A stretch of DNA of 64,000 nucleotides from Ornithinibacillus scapharcae TW25 (GTDB lineage Bacteria; Bacillota; Bacilli; Bacillales; Amphibacillaceae), in assembly GCF_000190475.1 (NCBI RefSeq), contig NZ_AEWH01000063.1, positions 1-64,000 of the forward strand, read 5' to 3'. Every line of letters begins with the position of its first letter. The first letter of the stretch is position 1. Shown here piece after piece: positions 43,077 to 51,945 of this stretch. Made by a program: the position numbers and the translations under genes. The notes beneath the pieces are model-generated. The model was not told where the DNA came from. It saw only the letters and a list, made by a program, of their open reading frames with translations, and made no database searches.

Positions 43077-44135
43077 CTATTCTGAATCTCTTCCAATACT
43101 CAATCTCTCTTGTAAAAGACCGATAAATCTTTGGGAGTCATCAACACGGATCGCAACATATTGATAGCTTTTCTTTAGTCCCATTAGCATAAACGCATTG
43201 ACTGGTTCATTCAATTTCAGTATTACTGTAGGATAGACTCTTTCCAAGTCCTTTGCAATAAACTCTATCGTATCATTGGAAATTTTCTTCTCCAGCTCAT
43301 TAGTATCGATAATTATTTCTTGAACATTTGTCCATTCAATATCCATTCGTTTCATCAAACCAAGGGAAAGGTATAATTTCTCATCTGTGATAAGTACAGG
43401 ATTTAATCTTAGCGCTTGAATATCTGCTATAAATAAGATTACCGCATAAAGGTTGAACACTAGTAAGACTATCGATAATACAGGAGAAATGTCATGTAGC
43501 CACCAGTGTACACCAATTGATTCGATTATAATGGCATGTATTAACATAATCTGGAATGCAATCATGCTTGTATTTTCGTGTAATGTAAACGTGTTGCCCT
43601 GGTTAGAGGGCTTCTTCTTCCAACTTGCAAACGCATAGTAAAAGACAAGCATTTCCGAACATATAACTTGAATAATAGGTATGTTTTTGACATGATTCTC
43701 CACTGCATGAGGAAATGAATATAATAAGGGTATTGAACTTTGTTTAACAGTTCGAACAATTTTTGGCAGATATATAACGAATGACATAATAAGGAGTACC
43801 TCCAGTATTAGGAGCATTCCTTCCACCGCAAATCCTACCCATGTTATGGCTTCAAACGGGGCAAGATATTTCATAGGAATTAACAATCTTGTGAGGATTA
43901 ATCCAAATGCAATTGCTGAAATTATATACTTCCAATTCCACTTTCTAGCCCATGCTATAAATAGGATTGGTGCAACAATTGATAGGTCAATAATAGAGCC
44001 AATGACAACACCTTGTGATTCTTTTGGAATAAGGTGATGACCAAAAGCGGTATGATATAACACTGCATTTGAACCCAGGACAAGCACCATTAAAAATAAC
44101 AATCCATGACGGATAAAACTTCGATTATATACCAT
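43077..44135 (-). CDS. Polytopic membrane protein with PH-like C-terminus
   Basis: A 352-residue protein. About seven helices fill residues 8-255 (for example LLFLMVLVLGSNAVLYHTAF, IIDLSIVAPILFIAWARKW, MLLILEVLLIMSFVIYLP, MIAFQIMLIHAIIIESIGV and VLSIVLLVFNLYAVILFIAD). The last 110 residues (ITDEKLYLSLGLMKRMDIEW, VQEIIID) look like a bacterial PH-like domain of the YvbH/YdbS kind. I start at ATG 44135 with GGGAGGGGAAAGG. The function is unknown. It lies next to the hydrolase and ABC genes, but a gap separates them. Confidence 0.7.
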   Translation of the reverse strand: MVYNRSFIRHGLLFLMVLVLGSNAVLYHTAFGHHLIPKESQGVVIGSIIDLSIVAPILFIAWARKWNWKYIISAIAFGLILTRLLIPMKYLAPFEAITWVGFAVEGMLLILEVLLIMSFVIYLPKIVRTVKQSSIPLLYSFPHAVENHVKNIPIIQVICSEMLVFYYAFASWKKKPSNQGNTFTLHENTSMIAFQIMLIHAIIIESIGVHWWLHDISPVLSIVLLVFNLYAVILFIADIQALRLNPVLITDEKLYLSLGLMKRMDIEWTNVQEIIIDTNELEKKISNDTIEFIAKDLERVYPTVILKLNEPVNAFMLMGLKKSYQYVAIRVDDSQRFIGLLQERLSIGRDSE

Positions 44136-44254
44136 GTTCCTTTCCCCTCCCAAGCAATATATTGTTTTATACCTTGCTAACAATGATTATATCAAACAAT
44201 CCCACTAATTAGATTGCACCTAACAGTGGGATGTTGACAATATTGTGAATATTA

Positions 44255-45226
44255 TTATTCCGAATAGGAATGAATAAATAGTTTGACCTGATCACTTATT
44301 TCTTTTGACTGGGTCCAATGTAAGTAGTGATGGCCATCCAACGAGACAATATCACTGCTTGGTGAGTCCGTTAATTGCGTTTCCAGGAACGTACTATTTG
44401 TCTTACCAGTTTCGCTTATCCTTTGGTCATTCTTCGTGAAAAATAAAACTGGCATAGAATTCGGAAACGATAGCCCTTTTGTCTTTTCGATATTCTTACT
44501 GATTTCATTCGTTTCATCTATGATGTTTCTATTATAACCCTTCCATGCCGTGATAGCTGTGGTCATTTTCAAATTTTCTTGTGAATATGTCCTGTCTGTC
44601 GTTATTGGTAATACACTTTCTAAACTAAAAATGGTAGCCAGTCTTGAGAGACCTATTGGCGTAATAAGCTTCAAATAATTGGGACTTTTAGGAGTAGATT
44701 CCTCAAAGTATTCTATAGCATCGGGTAAAGTGGCGTCAATACCAATCACCGCCTCCACTTCATTGGGATATTGATAAGCATAATACATACTATAAATACC
44801 TGAGATAGAGTGAGGCATTAATATATAGGGACCATCTATACTAGCTTCTTGCAGTGCCAGCCTAATTTCTCCAACAATATTCTCAACAGACCGAGTTCTA
44901 TCCGTTAATTCACTCCAACCATACCCAAAGGTCTCGACCACCACTACCTGATGATGTTTAGCTAACTCATCGATTAATGGCTGAAAATCTAACACTGGAG
45001 CTGGTGTTCCTAACCCGGCCAGTAACACAATGGTATGCTCCCCCTCTCCTTCTGTGTATACATGCATTTTTTCCCCTCCAATATCTACCATTTCACCTAA
45101 AGGTAGATATTTTTTCTTCTCATAAACCGTTATCGCATGATGGAAGAGAATCCATACTAACATAACTAACAATGTGGCAATCAAAATGTTTCGAATAATA
45201 ACGAATAACTTCTTTTTTTCTATCAT
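44255..45226 (-). CDS. Membrane-anchored alpha/beta hydrolase
   Basis: A 323-residue protein. A signal-anchor helix (about 7-30) precedes the alpha/beta-hydrolase domain. Visible elements are the oxyanion region HTIVLLAGLGTPAPVLDF, the strand-turn VVVVETFGYGWSE, the nucleophile elbow LMPHSISGIYS (Ser), and a C-terminal His in LDGHHYLHWTQ. The active site probably faces outwards. Substrate is unknown; chloride- or epoxide-hydrolase-like activity cannot be excluded. It lies 28 bp downstream of the permease gene, so it may belong to the ABC operon. TTAGGAG precedes the ATG. Confidence 0.8.
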   Translation of the reverse strand: MIEKKKLFVIIRNILIATLLVMLVWILFHHAITVYEKKKYLPLGEMVDIGGEKMHVYTEGEGEHTIVLLAGLGTPAPVLDFQPLIDELAKHHQVVVVETFGYGWSELTDRTRSVENIVGEIRLALQEASIDGPYILMPHSISGIYSMYYAYQYPNEVEAVIGIDATLPDAIEYFEESTPKSPNYLKLITPIGLSRLATIFSLESVLPITTDRTYSQENLKMTTAITAWKGYNRNIIDETNEISKNIEKTKGLSFPNSMPVLFFTKNDQRISETGKTNSTFLETQLTDSPSSDIVSLDGHHYLHWTQSKEISDQVKLFIHSYSE

Positions 45227-45254
45227 ATTTACTCCTAATCTAGTGCTTTATATA

Positions 45255-45986
45255 TTAAATAGGCTTCCGCTTAAAATAAATATAGCCTCCAATGAAGAAT
45301 ACCAAAAAGCTTCCTCCCACAACCGTTAATAGCTGTTCCCACGGAATGAAAAATACATCTGTAGTATCTCCGCCTACATACATCATAGAGAATGGTTGTG
45401 CCCAAGGATAATAAGGTCCGAACTTTGCTGAGTTAATCGCTAATATAGCCGGTAACGTAAAGATTACATTCACTGAAAAAGAAGCCGCAAAACTCTTAAA
45501 CATCGTGGACATCCATAGCTGCAAGGCAGCAAGTGGAAATGTTGCGATCCATCCTCCTACTATACTTTTCCAAACTATCGCCATCGGGAAAGTGTCTGTA
45601 AGTCCCCTAACAAGTCCAACACTTGTAAAAGATAGAAAATATAGTAACTGAATAACCAAAATTAAGAACACTAGCAAGAAATACTTCGTCACAAATACCT
45701 GTTCCCGTGAAACTGGTAAAGAAAGCAACTGTTTCCATCCACCTGCTTGATGCTCATATCTACAAATAGTAGCTGCTAGAATACCAGTAACTAATGGTAG
45801 AAATAGTAATGCATAGGTTAAATTCATCACTAGTAACAGACCTGTCCACTGATTAGCTTCATCTGGAAACATATCGGTATTTGCGAATAGTCCGATTAAT
45901 ATTCCGACAATAGGTCCAGTAAACAAGATAGGTAATATGTTTGTTTTTCTTAACTTAAACCATTCAGCCTGAAATAAAGTGAACAT
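45255..45986 (-). CDS. ABC-2-type permease, second subunit
   Basis: A 243-residue permease with about six helices, including NILPILFTGPIVGILIGLF, LLLVMNLTYALLFLPLVTG and LTVVGGSFLVFFIGGYIYFK. Between them is the family motif ATICRYEHQAGGWKQLLSLPVSR, typical of lantibiotic/bacitracin-type exporters (MutG/BcrB-like). Its ATG directly follows the stop of the first permease, and its ribosome site AAGGAGGG lies inside that gene. It should pair with the first permease and the ATPase. Confidence 0.83.
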   Translation of the reverse strand: MFTLFQAEWFKLRKTNILPILFTGPIVGILIGLFANTDMFPDEANQWTGLLLVMNLTYALLFLPLVTGILAATICRYEHQAGGWKQLLSLPVSREQVFVTKYFLLVFLILVIQLLYFLSFTSVGLVRGLTDTFPMAIVWKSIVGGWIATFPLAALQLWMSTMFKSFAASFSVNVIFTLPAILAINSAKFGPYYPWAQPFSMMYVGGDTTDVFFIPWEQLLTVVGGSFLVFFIGGYIYFKRKPI

Positions 45987-46697
45987 TTACTTTACGTCCC
46001 TCCTTATAAAATCAATCATTCCAACGAAATAAATGCCAATTCCTACCGCCAATCCCCAATAAACGTTCAATAGCGGTTCATTCCATTGGTTATCTAATGA
46101 TGGCCACTTCCATATAAGCCAATCTGGTATGAAATAAGCCATATAAGCAAGAATTACCCCTATCACACCAACAGTAATGGGTAATCCTTGGTTCTGAATA
46201 ACAGTGGATATCCATAGTTGCAAGCCTAGTACAGGTAAAGCTGCAAATAATGGATAAAAACTGTAACGAATAATATCTACATAAGGGATATCATTCTGGA
46301 AATCTAAATAAATACCAAACAGTAAACTAAATATCGCCAACAAACTACTAGCAATTATTAGTAAAAATAAAAGTGTCGTGTATTTAGATAAGTAAACACT
46401 CCAACGTGTAATCGGAAGTGCTAACATCTGTTTCCAAGTATTTGTTTCATTTTCGATACTAGCCATAAAAGAAGTTAGAATTACGATTCCTAAAATTAAG
46501 GCAAATGGTGTAATAGCACTAACGTTTAATACATAGTAATCCCAGTTATAGGTTCCTTGATGTAAAAACCACTCTTTCCGAACACCATAATTAACCATCT
46601 GTAAGGAAACTACTCCAAAGGGTCCTAAAAACACCAAAAACCAAATACCCTTTCGTTTTAATTTCATAAATTCTACTTGTAAGAGTTTCCCTATCAT
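45987..46697 (-). CDS. ABC-2-type permease, first subunit
   Basis: A 236-residue permease with about six helices. It is paralogous to its downstream partner: compare ASIENETNTWKQMLALPITRWSVYLSKY here with the YEHQAGGWKQLLSLPVSRE block there. It forms the membrane part of the exporter, probably as a heterodimer. The start overlaps the ATPase stop by 4 bases, implying translational coupling. Confidence 0.83.
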   Translation of the reverse strand: MIGKLLQVEFMKLKRKGIWFLVFLGPFGVVSLQMVNYGVRKEWFLHQGTYNWDYYVLNVSAITPFALILGIVILTSFMASIENETNTWKQMLALPITRWSVYLSKYTTLLFLLIIASSLLAIFSLLFGIYLDFQNDIPYVDIIRYSFYPLFAALPVLGLQLWISTVIQNQGLPITVGVIGVILAYMAYFIPDWLIWKWPSLDNQWNEPLLNVYWGLAVGIGIYFVGMIDFIRRDVK

Positions 46698-47605
46698 ATC
46701 CCACTCGCCTCCGAAGTCATTTGTAAGAAAGTATCCTCCAGTGAGCGCTTTTCTTCCTCGACACGATAAATGGAATAACCATTCTCCACTAGTAAACGAA
46801 CGACCTCAGCAATATCGTCGTCAGACATATTCGATAGCGAAATTATCTCTTTTTCATAATCTGCCTTCACCCCTCTAGATATTAATAAGTGCCATGCTCG
46901 CTCGCTGTTATTAACTTTCAGCAAAATCTTCCTCATAGAATACAATCTCATTGATTCTATAGAATCTTGAAATATTAAATTCCCTTTTGATATTACCCCT
47001 ACAGAGGTTGCGATTTGGTCTATCTCAGATAATAAATGACTGGATATCAGTATTGTTATTCCGTATTCGGCTGCAAGTTGCTTTAAAAGGTTTCTTATCT
47101 CAATAATCCCTGATGGATCTAAACCATTTGTTGGCTCATCCAAAATTAATAATTGCGGATTATTTAATAACGATGCAGCAATCCCCAATCGTTGTTTCAT
47201 TCCTAACGAGAATCCTTTTACTTTCTTCTTAGCCACATCCGATAAACCTACTATTGTCAATACATCATTGATTCGCTCCATGGGAGCTCCATATATTTTA
47301 CGAATCGTTTCTAAATTCTCATATGCTGTTAAATGTGGATAATAGGATGGATTTTCCACTAAGGAGCCTATTTGTTTTAAAATCTCTATCCGTTCCTTCG
47401 CTAAGTCCTTTCCAAAAACCTTCACTGTACCCGAAGTTGGATGCATTAATCCTAATAGCATTCGGATTGTCGTCGTTTTACCGGCACCATTAGGTCCCAA
47501 AAAGCCATAGATTTCACCCTTAGGTATTTTTATATCTAGTCCATTTACCGCTAATTCTTTTCCGAATCGCTTTGTTAACCTATTTGTCTCTACAATGTAT
47601 TCCAT
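46694..47605 (-). CDS. ABC exporter ATPase (BcrA/lantibiotic-immunity type)
   Basis: A protein of about 303 residues. The ATPase domain has Walker A GPNGAGKTTTIRMLLG (residues about 37-52), Q-loop QIGSLVENPSYYPHL, signature LSLGMKQRLGIA-like VKGFSLGMKQRLGIA, Walker B LLILDEPTNGLDP and the switch His in ISSHLLSEID. A C-terminal 80-residue extension follows, usual in the BcrA group. It probably powers removal of an antimicrobial peptide or other amphiphile. I start at ATG 47605, with TAGAGGTGAG upstream. It heads the ATPase-permease-permease operon. Confidence 0.87.
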   Translation of the reverse strand: MEYIVETNRLTKRFGKELAVNGLDIKIPKGEIYGFLGPNGAGKTTTIRMLLGLMHPTSGTVKVFGKDLAKERIEILKQIGSLVENPSYYPHLTAYENLETIRKIYGAPMERINDVLTIVGLSDVAKKKVKGFSLGMKQRLGIAASLLNNPQLLILDEPTNGLDPSGIIEIRNLLKQLAAEYGITILISSHLLSEIDQIATSVGVISKGNLIFQDSIESMRLYSMRKILLKVNNSERAWHLLISRGVKADYEKEIISLSNMSDDDIAEVVRLLVENGYSIYRVEEEKRSLEDTFLQMTSEASGI

Positions 47606-47630
47606 TTCTCTCACCTCTACTATTTAGAAT

Positions 47631-47681
47631 AGGTTAACAAGGTTAAATGAGAGGTATAGGTTAGTTTAAAATTTGTTTAAA
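47631..47681. promoter_or_regulatory. Direct repeats upstream of the ABC operon
   Basis: Two direct repeats lie here: AGGTTAACA / AGGTTAAAT (47631 and 47640, period 9) and GTTTAAAATTT / GTTTAAAAAAA (47664 and 47675, period 11). An 11-bp repeat spacing suits an OmpR-type regulator such as the one encoded 1.4 kb upstream. Confidence 0.4.
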
Positions 47682-47715
47682 AAAAGAGATGAAGAAAAAA
47701 TTCTCCATCTCTTTT
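47682..47715 (-). terminator. Terminator of the two-component genes
   Basis: On the minus strand a stem (AAAAGAGATG / CATCTCTTTT plus an inner 4-bp helix) is followed by T7. It separates the kinase gene from the ABC operon. Confidence 0.8.
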
Positions 47716-47727
47716 AACCTTATTTCC

Positions 47728-49074
47728 CTATTTCATTTTCTTAATCGTTATAGTAGTACCGGTTTCATTCGAATCCATATCCCATTCTAATCCCATACCC
47801 TTAACCATCATATTCACGATTGTTAATCCAATCCCTGCACCTTTTTCACTTGTGTCATGGTGAATACCTGGACCTTTATCTATGATTAAAATCGCATCAT
47901 ATTTTTCAGTCGTTTTTGTCTTAATCGCTATATAACTTCCAATTCCAGCATGACGTATTACATTCTGAAAAAGATTATCTAAGATTCTCTCCATCCACAT
48001 CGGGTCGATATTCCACTCCCCTAACTGTACCAATTCGATTTCTATTTCATAGTTCTCTTTTTCAAAAACTGGATACCATGCAGCAACAGATTCCCTTAAA
48101 AAACGTGTAATATCCATTGGTCTCGGATCATACTTATATTTGCTTGCCATTAATAACGTGTAGGACATTAGGTTCTCAATTAGTCGGTCAATATTTTCAA
48201 TTGATGTCTCTATAGCCTCTATCGCTTTGTGCCCCTCTGGTGTTAAGTTCTCTTTTGATATGGTATAAGATTGAGCCCTTACCTTTGTCAAAGGAGTTCT
48301 TAAATCATGTGAGAGATTGGCAATTAATTCACGTCGTATCTGTTCCTCTTCTTGTTCTCGTTTTCTACTATCACGAAGTTCATGTACCATTCGATTAAAT
48401 GATTTTTCCAGTTGACCAATCTCATCTTCCTTTTTAGTTGTAACTTCAATCGGTAATCCATCCTCATCCCTTATTTTCATGGCATCTTCCAATTTCACTA
48501 GTCGTTTTTGGATTTTCCTAAAAAACATAAAGGACATCATGATAAAGAACGCGATTAGTAAAAAAACTCCTATTAGAATGAGGTAACCATATCGTTCGGA
48601 TGCCTTTAATATAGGTGGGTCAAATTCCGAACGTGGTAATTCAAACACGACAAAACCATTCTTTTCCTTATATGGAGGAAATGCAATCACCGTAAAAGGA
48701 TCACTATCATAACGGTTTTTATTAAAGGTTAGTGTATCAACTGAACCCCACTTCTGGGGTAACTCCTGTAAGGTATCTTCCTCCAAAACAAGTTCCCCAT
48801 CTCCATTCACCCAGAACATACCTGCCCGCGGATAGTCCTCTTTCCACTCCTGAAATAGCCTTTGCATGGTATCTTGGTTTACCGTTTGTAAACCTTCAAC
48901 ATCCTCATGCCATTTCTTTTCAATCAGTTGGGTATCACCTACTTCCTTATCTATAATATTGAATCCAAATATCGCCAAAGAGCCCACCAATAAGTAAGCC
49001 AGTTGGACCAATAAGATGGCAATGAAAATTAAGAGCATATATTTCGCGAGTAAAGACTTCATAAAACGACTCAT
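47728..49074 (-). CDS. Sensor histidine kinase
   Basis: A 448-residue membrane kinase. Helices at about residues 10-35 and 163-187 flank an extracytoplasmic sensor of about 125 residues. HAMP covers about 190-240. The phospho-accepting His is in LIANLSHDLRTPLTKVRAQ (about 251). The ATPase domain shows DNLFQNVIRHAG, IDKGPGIHH and EKGAGIGLTIVN. It overlaps the response-regulator gene by 4 bases. The large sensor argues against the intramembrane-sensing BceS class. The stimulus is not known. Confidence 0.88.
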   Translation of the reverse strand: MSRFMKSLLAKYMLLIFIAILLVQLAYLLVGSLAIFGFNIIDKEVGDTQLIEKKWHEDVEGLQTVNQDTMQRLFQEWKEDYPRAGMFWVNGDGELVLEEDTLQELPQKWGSVDTLTFNKNRYDSDPFTVIAFPPYKEKNGFVVFELPRSEFDPPILKASERYGYLILIGVFLLIAFFIMMSFMFFRKIQKRLVKLEDAMKIRDEDGLPIEVTTKKEDEIGQLEKSFNRMVHELRDSRKREQEEEQIRRELIANLSHDLRTPLTKVRAQSYTISKENLTPEGHKAIEAIETSIENIDRLIENLMSYTLLMASKYKYDPRPMDITRFLRESVAAWYPVFEKENYEIEIELVQLGEWNIDPMWMERILDNLFQNVIRHAGIGSYIAIKTKTTEKYDAILIIDKGPGIHHDTSEKGAGIGLTIVNMMVKGMGLEWDMDSNETGTTITIKKMK

Positions 49075-49739
49075 GCCTTCACCCGATAACCGATACCACG
49101 AATCGTCTGAATGATAGTTGGACTTGCCGGGTTCTTTTCAATCTTTTCACGTAAATATCGAATATGTACCATCAATGTTTTATCCCCTTCGATATAACGT
49201 TCCCCCCAAACTCCTTCATACAATTGTTCCTTCGTTAATATCTGATTGATATGTTTAATAAAAAATTGAAATAGATGATACTGTTTACCAGTTAAAGGGA
49301 TTTCCATCTCCGATTCCCTGTCGATCACGATACCATCTTTTAGATAGATTAATAAGTGCTGTAATTCTAGTACCTCATCTTGTTTTTGGAATCGTCGTAA
49401 TAGTACTTCCAAACGTGCCGCCAACTCATCCGGATGAAATGGTTTTGTGACATAATCATCCGCAAAGTCTAGTCCCTCAATTTTATCTTCAACGGATGTC
49501 CTCGCGGATAACATAATAATTGGTAATTCTTGATAATCCTTTTTAATTCTTCTACCTAGTGAGAAGCCATCTAACCCTGGCAGCATGACGTCTAGGATAA
49601 CGATATCTGTTTCAGACAAATGGGCGTCCATTCCTTCTCCTGAAGTCAACCATTTTACGTCATGACCTCTTGATGTTAAATCCTTTAATACCCATTCCCC
49701 AATGTCTCTTTCATCTTCAAGATATAATACTCTAGCCAA
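49071..49739 (-). CDS. OmpR-family response regulator
   Basis: About 222 residues. The receiver domain has the acidic pair in LYLEDERDIGEW, the phospho-acceptor Asp in IVILDVMLPGLDGFSLGRR and Lys in DDYVTKPFHPDELAARLE. The winged-helix domain follows with LTGKQYHLFQFFIKHINQIL and MVHIRYLREKIEKNP, ending in IQTIRGIGYRVKA. The start is likely TTG 49739, six bases after GGGGG. An ATG two codons earlier is too close to this site. It forms a pair with the kinase and may control the nearby exporter genes. Confidence 0.88.
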   Translation of the reverse strand: MARVLYLEDERDIGEWVLKDLTSRGHDVKWLTSGEGMDAHLSETDIVILDVMLPGLDGFSLGRRIKKDYQELPIIMLSARTSVEDKIEGLDFADDYVTKPFHPDELAARLEVLLRRFQKQDEVLELQHLLIYLKDGIVIDRESEMEIPLTGKQYHLFQFFIKHINQILTKEQLYEGVWGERYIEGDKTLMVHIRYLREKIEKNPASPTIIQTIRGIGYRVKA

Positions 49740-49763
49740 ATTCATCCCCCTATATCATTCTTC

Positions 49764-49871
49764 TTATTTATTTAAATTGAAACTAATGATAACAATCATT
49801 ACAAGAAGAATTATAAACCATAATAGGAAATTTCTAAAAATGGATGGACGTTTTGGTTTCTCATTCATCAT
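49764..49871 (-). CDS. 35-residue single-helix membrane peptide
   Basis: A basic N-terminus (MMNEKPKRPSIFRNF) is followed by one hydrophobic helix (LLWFIILLVMIVIISF) and a short polar end. The ribosome site AAGGAG lies 8 bases before the first of two ATGs. A longer upstream frame adds a region without a ribosome site. It precedes the response-regulator gene by 24 bp and is probably in the same transcript. No family is recognised. A role as a regulator of the kinase or exporter is only suggested by position. Confidence 0.6.
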   Translation of the reverse strand: MMNEKPKRPSIFRNFLLWFIILLVMIVIISFNLNK

Positions 49872-50045
49872 GATCCAACTCCTTATCATTATCTGATACG
49901 TATTTATTTCGACATAAAATCTAAATTTCCTTTTTGAATACATCCTTTCGCTCCCCATTTTGCAATTGGTTAGATAGTTCCTATAGGATCCATTACCAGT
50001 ATTGTTAGGATAAAAATGACTACCTTAACGTTCTAAACAAAAAAA

Positions 50046-50063
50046 CGCATACCATGGTATGCG
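50046..50063 (-). terminator. Terminator of the DinB-like gene
   Basis: CGCATACCATGGTATGCG is a perfect 18-bp palindrome followed by T7 on the minus strand. Confidence 0.8.
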
Positions 50064-50083
50064 ATTTTGTAATGAATTCTAAT

Positions 50084-50539
50084 TTATTGAGCTTCAAGCA
50101 CTTGTTTCATTGTTTTAATTTTACCTAGTAACTCTGCCTCACGATGTGCAAGCATGATTAATAGATCTCCATGTGTTTCAACATGACCATAAGGAACTTT
50201 AAACTTAACATCTGATTTCCAAAATAGTTCGTCAAAGTTATTGATTCTATTTTGTTGGTCTTCGAGGTTTCCACTTAGTTCCTCTAGGGAAGGTGGTTGG
50301 GTTGTCCAATCTTCCACTTTTATATCAGAGCTAAATAGTTCACTGTATTCTGTAGGTAATTTATGAGATTTTTTACTAACAAATAATAATTTCTCGGGAA
50401 CAAAAAGTGCATTGCCTATATTCCAACGAATAGTATTTTCAAAGAAGTTGGACTTCTGGTCCAATACCTCTTCATCTAGTTCATTTATAAAAGTAAGTAG
50501 TGATGTTCTAGTAAGATTAAATTGTTTTAAAATTGACAT
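50084..50539 (-). CDS. DinB-superfamily protein
   Basis: A 151-residue four-helix bundle of the DinB type. The C-terminal metal-binding region is HVETHGDLLIMLAHREAELLGKI. The first metal-binding His, normally in WHIGH or WNLGH, is replaced: the sequence reads IRWNIGNA. Thus the metal site may be incomplete. DinB-like proteins of Bacillus are often thiol-linked transferases or unknown. AAGGAGGA precedes the ATG. It is a single-gene unit. Confidence 0.75.
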   Translation of the reverse strand: MSILKQFNLTRTSLLTFINELDEEVLDQKSNFFENTIRWNIGNALFVPEKLLFVSKKSHKLPTEYSELFSSDIKVEDWTTQPPSLEELSGNLEDQQNRINNFDELFWKSDVKFKVPYGHVETHGDLLIMLAHREAELLGKIKTMKQVLEAQ

Positions 50540-50598
50540 AAAAATTCCTCCTTATAAGCTTCTATAAGTATAATGGATTCATGATCCAAATAAAAGAT

Positions 50599-50629
50599 AA
50601 GTGCCCTAACGCTTATTGTTAAGGCACTT
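50599..50629. terminator. Terminator of the CwlO/3D gene
   Basis: The stem AAGTGCCCTAAC / GTTAAGGCACTT (one mismatch) with a 7-base loop lies just after the 3D-domain gene. Confidence 0.75.
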
Positions 50630-50636
50630 CTCTAAT

Positions 50637-51739
50637 TTATTGGATAGTCACATTTACCTTACGGACTCCCCATTGTAATGCTTTTGCTCTCGTAGGTACG
50701 AAGACATCGATTTTTTTGCCTTTAATGGCACTTCCGATGTCACCTGCTATCGCATAACCGTACCCTTCAACATAAACCACAGATCCTAAAGGAATGACAG
50801 ACGGATCAACTGCGATCACCTTGGAATCTGGTTTATCCTTTAAGTTAATTCCAGTCGCTGTTACACCTGAACATCCTTTACAACTAGCAGTATATGCTGT
50901 TGATGTAACTGTAATGGTCTTCCCTTCAACATGCTTTAAGCTAGTTGGTACAGAATTTGCTTTTTGTTCAAGTGCTTTAGACTTGGCAGCTTCAGCAGCT
51001 AAGGTTTGTTTTACCTCGGATTCTAATGAGGCAAGGCTGCTATCTTTCGCTTTTAATTTTTTGATCGTGGTAAACAAATTATTCTGCTTTGTTTCCAATG
51101 TAGCTCTGCTAGATTCGATTTGCTTTTTTTGATCTTCTATAGCAGCAAGAGTATCTACTTGTTTTTGCTTCATGGCATTTAACTTTTCTAGATTTTCAAA
51201 TGATGACTCTTTTTTTCTTCCACAGATGAAAGATCCTTCTCTATTTGCTCAATTAATTCAGCATCTGAATTCGTTATCGTATTAACCATTGTTACGCGGC
51301 TAATAAAATCGCCAAAACTTTGTGCACCAAATAATACATCTAAGTAATTAATGGATCCACCTGACTTTTGATAAGAAGATATTCTACCATCAAGTATCTC
51401 GTAGCGTTTCTCGATATCAGCTTCTAATTCTATAATTTCTTGTTGAAGTTTGCTTATTTTATCAATTGTTTCTTGTATATCTTTTTCTGTCTTATCAATT
51501 AATTCTCTATTCTTTGCTATCTCTTGATTAACTTGGTTAATCTCCTCATTCAATTCTTCTATTTCGGACATTATCGTAGCTATTTGTGCTTCTGCTCCTG
51601 TGAGCGACTTTTCAATTTGCTTCCGTTGGTCTGTTATATCTTGCAAATCGTCTTTTGCAGCGGCAAACACTTGCATACTACTAAATGCACTTCCAAATAT
51701 AATTGAAATAGCTAAGGTAATTACAGTTAACTTTCTCAA
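50637..51739 (-). pseudogene. CwlO-like coiled-coil protein with 3D domain, frameshifted
   Basis: The upstream half starts at TTG 51739 (AGGGG upstream) with a signal peptide (LRKLTVITLAISIIFGSAFS). Coiled coils of the PcsB/CwlO type follow (QIATIMSEIEELNEEINQV, DGRISSYQKSGGSINYLDVL, FISRVTMVNTI). The downstream half continues the coiled coil and ends in a 3D (lytic-transglycosylase-like) domain with TSTAYTASCKGCSGVTATG, VIAVDPSVIPLGS and IAGDIGSAIKGKKIDVFV, where the Asp residues of the 3D motif are. The frame breaks at SSVEEK in a T7 run (51210-51216). One extra base joins them as EKKESSFENLEKLNA. Probably one intact wall enzyme if the run is misread. Confidence 0.82.
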
Positions 51740-51903
51740 CTTTTTCCCCTGCTTTCTAATTTGATTACTTGGAAAGTATAACACCACTACATTTCGTCCT
51801 CTTTAGAGAGCTGTTACAATTGGTTTAGAGTATTATTACAGATATATTTCAGATTTTGGGACTAGCTTTCAAGTCGGTCTTAGTTGTCTAAATAATACAA
51901 ACA

Positions 51904-51930
51904 AGCAGAGCACTAATTATGTACTCTGCT
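51904..51930 (-). terminator. Terminator of the SLH gene
   Basis: The stem AGCAGAGCAC / GTACTCTGCT (one mismatch, G-U in the minus transcript) with loop TAATTAT lies after the SLH stop. Confidence 0.7.
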
Positions 51931-51945
51931 ATATTTTGATACCAT

